A stretch of DNA of 31,626 bases from a virus. The translations under genes were made by a program, and so were the position numbers. The stretch covers positions 1 to 31,626 of the IMG/VR virus record IMGVR_UViG_3300046369_000002; one strand, written 5' to 3'. Of this stretch, positions 6,965-12,501 are shown piece after piece; the stretch's first letter is position 1, and each line of letters opens with the position of its first letter. The notes beneath the pieces were generated by a model. It saw only the letters and a list, made by a program, of their open reading frames with translations. It ran no database searches and was not told the DNA's origin.

Positions 6965-7615
6965 ATGGCAAATTCTAACGGATCCTTTGGGCTACGTCCC
7001 ATTGGTATTGTTGGACAAGGTGCGAATACTACGGGTGCTACCGAGTATCGTATTGCGTCAAACAACAATACAAAATTATATCAGGGCTCTCCTGTTATAC
7101 CAATCGCAGGCGGAACTATCTCAGAAGCGCAAGCTGCTGCAGGTGGTAACGTTGCATTCTTGGGTGTTTTCTGGGGGTGCGAATATGTTCGCGCATCAGA
7201 CGGCAAGACAATCTGGTCGGCTACTTGGCAGGGTACTGCTGCTGGCGCAGATACTAACTACCCAATTAAAGCTTTTGTTTACGACAATCCAATGCAGACG
7301 TACACAATCGCTACATCTAATGTAGTGAGCGCGGCGAACACTGAAGCGGAAGTTCGTGCAATGGTCTTTAAAAATATCGCATTGGCGACTGCAACTGCAG
7401 GTAGTGACGTAACAGGAATTTCTTCTGCGACTGCAGATTTGAATACTTCTGCTGCAACTGCTGCTCTTCAGCTTCGTGTTATTGGCGTCCAAGATGACCC
7501 TGATAACTCAGACTTCACAGTCGCTGGTATCCCACTAATCGTTCGTTTGAATACTTCGTTCAACTCTGCCAATGGCGGGATTGCAGCGGGTACTCCTTCG
7601 TCCACTGGCGTTTAA
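6965..7615 (+). CDS. Putative capsid decoration / structural protein
   Basis: The 216-residue product is rich in Ala, Thr, Ser, Gly and Asn and predicted all-beta. It opens ANSNGSFGLRPIG and carries EYRIASNNNTKLYQGSPV, a segment common in proteins encoded just upstream of podoviral coat genes. A later FLGVFWGCEYV and YDNPMQTYTI suggest a compact beta domain like decoration or head-fibre proteins. TGAGGTGC precedes the ATG. Encoded directly before the coat gene and likely expressed at similar level. Virion location is inferred. Confidence 0.78.
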   Translation: MANSNGSFGLRPIGIVGQGANTTGATEYRIASNNNTKLYQGSPVIPIAGGTISEAQAAAGGNVAFLGVFWGCEYVRASDGKTIWSATWQGTAAGADTNYPIKAFVYDNPMQTYTIATSNVVSAANTEAEVRAMVFKNIALATATAGSDVTGISSATADLNTSAATAALQLRVIGVQDDPDNSDFTVAGIPLIVRLNTSFNSANGGIAAGTPSSTGV

Positions 7616-7629
7616 AGGAGGTCTAACAC

Positions 7630-8541
7630 ATGGCTATATCACGCGCACAACTAGCGAAAGAGCTAGAACCAGGCCTTAACGCCTTATTTGGTATGGAGTA
7701 CAATCGGTACGAAAACCAGCACAGCGAAATCTTTACAACAGAATCTTCTGATCGTGCATTCGAAGAAGAAGTTATGTTGGCCGGGTTTGGCGCAGCACCT
7801 ACAAAGTCTGAAGGTTCTGCAATCAACTTCGATGATGCTAACGAAGCGTATACTGCTCGTTACAATCACGAAACCGTTGCACTTGCGTTCTCAATCACTG
7901 AGGAAGCAATCGAGGACAACCTGTATGACCGCCTCGGCAGTCGCTACACTAAGGCCCTCGCTCGTTCAATGGCGCACTCTAAGCAGGTTAAAGCTGCTGC
8001 TGTTCTTAACAACGCCTTTACAGGCGGTGCTAGTGCAGGCGGTGACGGCGTTGCTCTTTGTGCAACAAACCACCCGCTAACTAACGGCGGAACATTCTCT
8101 AATACTCCAGCAACTGCTGCTGATTTGAACGAAACTTCTTTGGAAGACGCTCTTATCAACATCGCTGGTTATGTTGACGAGCGTGGGTTGAAGGTCGCTC
8201 TTCGCGGCTTGAAGTTGATGATTCCACGTCAACTGCAATTCGTTGCAGAACGTTTGATGGTGTCTAACCTTCGTGTTGGCACTGCAGACAATGATACTAA
8301 CGCAATTCGCTCAATGGGTATGTTGCCTGACGGTTATGCCGTTAACGACTTCCTTACTGATCCAGATGCGTTCTTCATCAAAACAGACGCGCCTCGCGGC
8401 TTGATTCACTTTGAGCGGACTCCGCTTTCCACTAACATGGAAGCAGACTTCGACACAGGGAATATGCGCTTCAAGGCACGGGAACGTTACAGCTTCGGCT
8501 TCTCTGACCCACGTTGTGTATTTGGTTCACCTGGGGCATAA
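7630..8541 (+). CDS. Major capsid protein
   Basis: The 303-residue product has the hallmarks of the Mu-like/HK97-fold coat family seen in marine podoviruses: an N-terminal LAKELEPGLNALFGMEYNRY, an acidic FEEEVMLAGFGAAP, RYNHETVALAFSITEEAIEDN (E-loop region), long helices with ALARSMAHSKQVKAAAVLNN, a CATNHPL loop, and a C-terminal RYSFGFSDPRCVFGSPGA. AAAGGAGG lies eight bases before the ATG, the strongest ribosome binding site in the head module, consistent with high expression. A strong terminator follows immediately. The fold assignment is by family resemblance. Confidence 0.92.
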   Translation: MAISRAQLAKELEPGLNALFGMEYNRYENQHSEIFTTESSDRAFEEEVMLAGFGAAPTKSEGSAINFDDANEAYTARYNHETVALAFSITEEAIEDNLYDRLGSRYTKALARSMAHSKQVKAAAVLNNAFTGGASAGGDGVALCATNHPLTNGGTFSNTPATAADLNETSLEDALINIAGYVDERGLKVALRGLKLMIPRQLQFVAERLMVSNLRVGTADNDTNAIRSMGMLPDGYAVNDFLTDPDAFFIKTDAPRGLIHFERTPLSTNMEADFDTGNMRFKARERYSFGFSDPRCVFGSPGA

Positions 8542-8563
8542 GTTCCGGACTATTACTGCAGTT

Positions 8564-8596
8564 AGGGGCGATCTTCGGATCGCCTCTTTCTTTTTG
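8564..8596 (+). terminator. Strong intrinsic terminator after the coat gene
   Basis: A 10-bp stem (8564-8573 with 8578-8587, one G-T pair) is closed by a TTCG tetraloop and followed by CTTTCTTTTT. This is a near-ideal rho-independent terminator. It lies 22 bases past the coat stop and would limit transcription into the tail genes, raising coat expression relative to them. Confidence 0.9.
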
Positions 8597-8626
8597 GCTT
8601 GAAGTGTTGTATGAAGAGTTATTCCC

Positions 8627-8648
8627 TGACAGTCACATTTGACTGACA
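8627..8648. repeat. Short inverted repeat in leader of the next unit
   Basis: CAGTCA (8630-8635) and TGACTG (8640-8645) are perfect inverted arms separated by CATT; two more outer pairs follow a mismatch. It lies in the 129-base gap after the terminator and ends about 6 bases before the GGAG binding site region. It could be an operator, a small RNA hairpin, or chance. No convincing sigma-70 promoter was found in the gap. Confidence 0.35.
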
Positions 8649-8670
8649 TTCGCCAAGACAGGAGACTCAC

Positions 8671-9141
8671 ATGGCTAATACAACTTTTTCTGGTCCGATT
8701 CGGGCTGGCAACATTAAAAACACAACAGGAACTACTGTTGGTTCTGACATCGCAAACGTAGGTTACGTTGTAATGATGCAGACACACACTATGGATCTTT
8801 CCAACGGTGCTATTGCAGCGGGACCGACTAATATGGTTATCCCCGCAAACTCCAAGATTATTAATTGTATTGTTGATTTATCAACAGCGGCTAACGCTAC
8901 AACTAACCTTAGTGTTGGTGATACAGTTGGTGGAGCTACAACAATCCTAAATTCATTGGCTACTGGCACAACTGCTGGCCTCAAGACTGTAACTACACAA
9001 GGTGGTGGTACAGGTGAGTGGGCAGACACAGGATCTGCTGATCTAAAACTTACAGTGACAGGATCTGCTGCTACAACTGCTGGTGTTGCGGTGATCACAA
9101 TCATGTACGCGCAAGCCTACAACACTGTAATCCGTCCATAA
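8671..9141 (+). CDS. Small virion-type protein (beta-rich)
   Basis: The product is 156 residues, dominated by Thr, Ala, Gly and Val and predicted beta. It begins ANTTFSGPIRAGNIKNTTGT, a start resembling head-decoration or head-fibre proteins in marine phages, and has MVIPANSKIINCIVDL and GVAVITIMYAQAYN strands. GGAG lies 9 bases before the ATG. It is the first gene after the coat terminator and pairs with the next small gene. A structural role is inferred from composition and position. Confidence 0.72.
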   Translation: MANTTFSGPIRAGNIKNTTGTTVGSDIANVGYVVMMQTHTMDLSNGAIAAGPTNMVIPANSKIINCIVDLSTAANATTNLSVGDTVGGATTILNSLATGTTAGLKTVTTQGGGTGEWADTGSADLKLTVTGSAATTAGVAVITIMYAQAYNTVIRP

Positions 9142-9152
9142 GGAGAGCTTAG

Positions 9153-9434
9153 ATGGCAGGATCAGACATAAATGCGTACACTCATGCACAAGGTTCAGCG
9201 GCGGCTCTTATAGGGCCGTCCAGATCCAGACTTCAAGCCGTAAACATATACGCGACTGCGGCAGGCTCGTTCACTCTTACCAATGGTAACGGGGGAGCAA
9301 CAATGTTAACGCAGAAGTTTCCCATAGGTATGAACGAGATATACATTCCTGAGAATGGAATGTTGTTTACTTCTGGGGTTTACGTTTCTGCGCTGACAGG
9401 AGCGGGGACTGAGCTAACTATTCTTTTGTCATAG
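9153..9434 (+). CDS. Small beta-rich virion-type protein
   Basis: The 93-residue protein is Gly/Ala/Thr-rich with alternating hydrophobic residues: LQAVNIYATAAGSFTLTN, EIYIPENGMLFTSGVYV and ALTGAGTELTILL. It could be a single jelly-roll or Ig-like unit. AGGAGAGC precedes the ATG. A size and composition like this, next to the preceding structural gene, suggests a capsid accessory protein. Specific function unknown. Confidence 0.65.
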   Translation: MAGSDINAYTHAQGSAAALIGPSRSRLQAVNIYATAAGSFTLTNGNGGATMLTQKFPIGMNEIYIPENGMLFTSGVYVSALTGAGTELTILLS

Positions 9435-9443
9435 GAATAATTT

Positions 9444-9689
9444 ATGCCTAAAATCGATAAGGCTAAAATGAAATGCAACAAACCTAAACGTCAGATTTCT
9501 GGTGGGAAAAAGTCTGTTGTTAAAGCCTGTGACAAAGGTAAAGAAAAAATAGTTCGTTTCGGGGACGCCAATATGAAGATTAAAAAATCAGACCCTAAAC
9601 GGCGAAAGTCGTTTCGGGCTCGTCATGGGTGCGATAAAGGCACTATGGATAAATTAAAGGCCAAATATTGGTCTTGTAAGGCGTGGTAG
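9444..9689 (+). CDS. Small basic Cys/Lys-rich protein (DUF5872-like)
   Basis: The 81-residue protein is very basic. The C-terminal half reads KSDPKRRKSFRARHGCDKG and ends AKYWSCKAW, a pattern I associate with the DUF5872-type family seen in T4-like cyanophages and algal viruses. Four Cys (two in the N-terminal half, two in the conserved motif) could bind metal or DNA. Function in phages is unknown. It may be a packaged DNA-binding protein, judging from charge and its place among virion genes. Confidence 0.75.
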   Translation: MPKIDKAKMKCNKPKRQISGGKKSVVKACDKGKEKIVRFGDANMKIKKSDPKRRKSFRARHGCDKGTMDKLKAKYWSCKAW

Positions 9690-9691
9690 TT

Positions 9692-9925
9692 ATGAGATTA
9701 GAAGTTAGCCAACTGGTGTCGTTTGTTGCCTTGGGTCTTCTGGGTTGGGCCTCTATGCAGGTTTACCAGATGAATGCTCAGTTGATGGTCACGTCCTACA
9801 AAGTTGAAGAAAACTACAACATGATCAAGCCCATGTGGCAGGATTTTTTGGTAAGGAACGCACATCATGATCAGCCGCAGCCAAATGGCAAAGCAAATAT
9901 CCACGCCACCAACAGGGAGAGGTAA
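9692..9925 (+). CDS. Single-TM small protein, unknown function
   Basis: From ATG 9692 the product is 77 residues; an in-frame GTG at 9683 is possible but overlaps the previous stop. It has an N-terminal hydrophobic segment (LVSFVALGLLGWASMQVY, ~7-25) followed by a short helical region and a polar tail (ATNRER). Proteins of this shape occur among podoviral virion or membrane-penetration genes, but nothing specific is recognisable. It is followed by one base and then the next start, so the two are coupled. Confidence 0.6.
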   Translation: MRLEVSQLVSFVALGLLGWASMQVYQMNAQLMVTSYKVEENYNMIKPMWQDFLVRNAHHDQPQPNGKANIHATNRER

Positions 9926-9926
9926 T

Positions 9927-10133
9927 ATGAGTTTATACGAGAATATCCGAAAACGTCGAGCAAGCGGAAAGCCTATGCGTAACAAGGGCGACAAGGGTGC
10001 GCCTAGTAACCAAGACTTTGTTAATGCGGCTAAAACCGCGAAGAAGGCAAAGGGTGGTATGATAAATAAAGGCTACAAGAACGGTGGCTGTGTTATGGCT
10101 GGTCGCGGTGGGAAATATAAAGGCGGAATGTAA
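9927..10133 (+). CDS. Small basic Gly-rich conserved phage protein
   Basis: The ATG at 9927 is preceded by GGGAGAGG and starts one base after the previous stop, giving 68 residues. An upstream ATG at 9867 would lie inside the preceding gene. The pattern SLYENIRKRRASGKPMRNKGDKGAPS with TAKKA and a Gly/Lys tail ending GGM matches a small family I recall from many podoviruses (Y-x-N-I-x-x-R-x(n)-MR-x-G-x-KGAP). Function unknown; strongly basic, so DNA contact in the head is possible. Confidence 0.75.
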   Translation: MSLYENIRKRRASGKPMRNKGDKGAPSNQDFVNAAKTAKKAKGGMINKGYKNGGCVMAGRGGKYKGGM

Positions 10134-10798
10134 TGACAACTTCTGGATCAAGAGATTTCAATCTCGATGTAGGTGAGCTTATCGAGGAAGCATACGAGCG
10201 GTGCGGTATAGAAGTACGCACGGGCTACGATGCCAAAACTGCTCGTCGATCTTTGAATCTCATGTTTGCAGAATGGGCCAACAGAGGGTTGAACCTGTGG
10301 ACTGTTAAGTCTCATACGATTGATCTCACGCAGGGTCAGGCACAAGAAACTCTTTCTGACAATGTAGTTGATCTATTGGATGTTGTTCTTCGTAGAAACA
10401 ATACTGACTACGAAGTTCAAAGAATATCCAGGGGAGAGTACGCAACTCTGCCGAATAAAACAACGCAGGGAAGACCTAGCCAGTATTGGCTAAACCGTCA
10501 GATTAATCCAGTTCTGAATCTTTGGGCTGTACCTGAGAACTCTACAGATCAAATTATTTATTATTTTGTTCAGAGGATCGAAGATGCTGACACATTGGTT
10601 AATACAACAGATCTGCCCTTCCGGTTCTATCCTTGTATGGCTGCAGGACTATCCTACTACATTGCTATGAAACGAGCACCAGAACGTGTACAGTTGTTAA
10701 AGACTGTTTACGAAGAAGAGTTCCAACGAGCAGCGGATGAAGATCAGGGGAGAACTCCTTTGAAACTTCAACCTAGTCTCAGTTATTTGAGGGTCTAA
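10133..10798 (+). CDS. Head-tail adaptor, P22 gp4-like
   Basis: The 221-residue protein has a helical N terminus (LIEEAYERCGI) and the segment ARRSLNLMFAEWANRGLNLW, a signature of P22 gp4 (tail accessory factor) and related podoviral adaptors. Next come beta strands (DNVVDLLDVVLRRN, YWLNRQINPVLNLWAVP), the block YYFVQRIEDADTLVNTTDLP, and a helical C terminus with YPCMAAGLSYYIAMKRAPER. Such adaptors bind below the portal ring and prepare the site for the tail. ATG overlaps the preceding stop (TAATG). Confidence 0.82.
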   Translation: MTTSGSRDFNLDVGELIEEAYERCGIEVRTGYDAKTARRSLNLMFAEWANRGLNLWTVKSHTIDLTQGQAQETLSDNVVDLLDVVLRRNNTDYEVQRISRGEYATLPNKTTQGRPSQYWLNRQINPVLNLWAVPENSTDQIIYYFVQRIEDADTLVNTTDLPFRFYPCMAAGLSYYIAMKRAPERVQLLKTVYEEEFQRAADEDQGRTPLKLQPSLSYLRV

Positions 10799-11124
10799 TG
10801 GCATACGCGAGTGGCAGCAAAGCATGGGGTATATCGGATCGATCAGGCCGTCGATACCGTCTTCGTGACATGAAGGTGGAGTGGACGGGGGCCAAGGTTG
10901 GTCCTGATGAGTTTGATCCCAAGCAGCCTCAGTTGTTCCCACCAAAAGCGTATCCAGATCCTCAAGCATTGAGGAACCCGAGACCAGAAACAAATTTAGA
11001 GGAACAACGGGCGTTACAGTGGGGATGGAATCCAGTGGGATTTAATTACTTGCCGGGCCTTTCCCCAGATGACAATTTACAGGCCACAGGATCTGTCGGC
11101 ACAGCTACGGTGGTGATAACATGA
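10798..11124 (+). CDS. Conserved phage virion-associated small protein
   Basis: The 108-residue product contains GSKAWGISDRSGRRYRLRDM, EWTGAKVGPDEFDPKQPQL and DPQALRNPRPET. These are recognisable blocks of a family widespread in marine myo- and podoviruses (DRSGxRY...DM..EW.G..V..DEFE.K.PQL). The protein is basic and loop-rich with no TM segment. It is encoded between two adaptor-like genes, which suggests a neck or connector role, but this is not established. Confidence 0.78.
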   Translation: MAYASGSKAWGISDRSGRRYRLRDMKVEWTGAKVGPDEFDPKQPQLFPPKAYPDPQALRNPRPETNLEEQRALQWGWNPVGFNYLPGLSPDDNLQATGSVGTATVVIT

Positions 11125-11768
11125 GCTTTACATATGATGAACTAAAGACGGCGATACAGGACTACACTGACAACACTGAGACAAGTTTTATTAACAACCT
11201 GCCTTTGTTTATCCGAGTCGCAGAAGAACGCATTTTAAAAAATGTACAGCTTGATTTGTTCCGTAAAAATGCCAATGCGATCATGGTTAAAAGTTCTGAG
11301 TACTTAGGATCTCCTACAGATTTCTTGGCTCCGTTTTCATTAAGCTACACCGTTAATGGTGACAAAGTTTTTGTAGAGTTTAAGGACGTTTCCTTTTGTC
11401 AAACGTATACCCCAAACGCTACGACAGAAGGTCAGCCTAAATACTACGCCCAGTTTGACGTAAATAATTTTTTACTGTCACCTTCCCCAGACGCAAACTA
11501 TGACTGTGAAATGCATTACTTTTATAGGCCCCTTAGTTTAACTGCGGGTGCAGGCTCTGAAACAACTTGGCTAAGTACCAATGCTGAGATGTGTCTTTTG
11601 TACGGCTCGTTAGTAGAGGCGAACATTTACCTCAAAGGTGAGCAAGATGTTATGCAAATGTATAACAGCAGATTTACAGAGGCTATGACCGCCCTTAAAA
11701 TGTTGGGTGAAGCAAAAGAAACGACTCAAGAGTACCGAGTTGGACGAGTTATAAGGCAGAAACAATGA
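11121..11768 (+). CDS. Phage adaptor-like protein (SU10-type)
   Basis: The 215-residue product starts FTYDELKTAIQDYTDNTETSFINNLPLFIRVAEERI, a pattern recognisable from adaptor proteins of SU10-like and marine phages: an N-terminal helical bundle, a central beta sheet (DFLAPFSLSYTVNGD, FVEFKDVSF, YDCEMHYFYRPL) and C-terminal helices (MCLLYGSLVEANIYLKGEQD). It probably forms a ring under the portal or nearby. The presence of a second adaptor-type gene at 10133 suggests two stacked rings. Overlaps the upstream gene by four bases. Confidence 0.82.
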   Translation: MSFTYDELKTAIQDYTDNTETSFINNLPLFIRVAEERILKNVQLDLFRKNANAIMVKSSEYLGSPTDFLAPFSLSYTVNGDKVFVEFKDVSFCQTYTPNATTEGQPKYYAQFDVNNFLLSPSPDANYDCEMHYFYRPLSLTAGAGSETTWLSTNAEMCLLYGSLVEANIYLKGEQDVMQMYNSRFTEAMTALKMLGEAKETTQEYRVGRVIRQKQ

Positions 11769-12046
11769 TACAAATAGAAGCTTTTGAAAACTTTAAAGTG
11801 CGTACATCTAACGATGGAGGCCACAGTATAGATACGGTGGCAGAAATGTGCGCGGACAAACTTATGAGTGTTTCTGACACTGCTCCAGAAGAGATTAGGG
11901 TGCAGGCCGAAGCATTTAAAACACAAATGTTGAATGTTGTCTCTCATTACATTAAGATGGCAGTCAAGGAAGACCGCGCAACAATGTGCATTAAAATTCA
12001 GAAGGCTGGCTTTTCGGACCTAGCTGAACAACTAAGGAGAATCTGA
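11765..12046 (+). CDS. Small conserved helical phage protein
   Basis: The 93-residue product has a short beta-like N terminus (FENFKVRTSNDGGHS) and a helical body: VAEMCADKLMSVSDTAPEEI, FKTQMLNVVSHYIKMAVKED, CIKIQKAGFSDLAEQLRRI. The GGHS-x4-VAE-x3-DK-x2-SVS-x2-AP block matches a family I remember from T4-like and podoviral marine phages, of unknown function. It overlaps the adaptor gene by ATGA and the next gene by TGATGG, so it is in the virion operon. Confidence 0.75.
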   Translation: MIQIEAFENFKVRTSNDGGHSIDTVAEMCADKLMSVSDTAPEEIRVQAEAFKTQMLNVVSHYIKMAVKEDRATMCIKIQKAGFSDLAEQLRRI

Positions 12047-12483
12047 TGGCCTTTACTGGTAACTACATGTGTACATCGTTCAAAAAAGAACTGATGACTG
12101 CTACACACAATTTTAGTGCTTCCGGCGGAAACACTTTTAAACTCGCATTGTATACAAATAGTGCTACATTTACGGCAGCAACTACAGCGTATACTTCGTC
12201 TAATGAGGTGTCTAACTCAGGGAGCTACACTGCTGGAGGTGGTGCGTTAACCAACGTGACGCCGACAACTTCGGGCACAACAGCCTTGACAGACTTCGCT
12301 GATAAAGATTTTACGTCTGCTACAATTACAGCACGGGGCGCGTTAATTTATAACGACAGCGCTGCGGGAGACCCTACAGTCGCAGTTCTTGATTTTGGTT
12401 CCGATAAGACATCCACAACAGGGACTTTCACTATCCAGTTCCCAGTAGCGGACGCGGCTAACGCGATCATTCGGATCGCCTAA
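12046..12483 (+). CDS. Beta-rich virion protein, conserved in marine phages
   Basis: The product is 145 residues, rich in Thr, Ala and Ser. It starts AFTGNYMCTSFKKELMTATH and continues with TFKLALYTNSATF, GGALTNVTPT, and a C-terminal FTIQFPVADAANAIIRIA. This start and the LALYT-N-SATF-T block recur in structural proteins placed before tail-fibre genes in marine phages. A tail or fibre-base protein is the likeliest role. Inference from composition, position and recollection. Confidence 0.72.
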   Translation: MAFTGNYMCTSFKKELMTATHNFSASGGNTFKLALYTNSATFTAATTAYTSSNEVSNSGSYTAGGGALTNVTPTTSGTTALTDFADKDFTSATITARGALIYNDSAAGDPTVAVLDFGSDKTSTTGTFTIQFPVADAANAIIRIA

Positions 12484-12501
12484 TTTTAAGGAGATCTCGG
12501 T

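Noticed and set aside
8597-8670. Sigma-70 promoter in the post-terminator gap
   Set aside because: TTGAAG and TTGTAT occur but no -10 hexamer lies at a workable distance.
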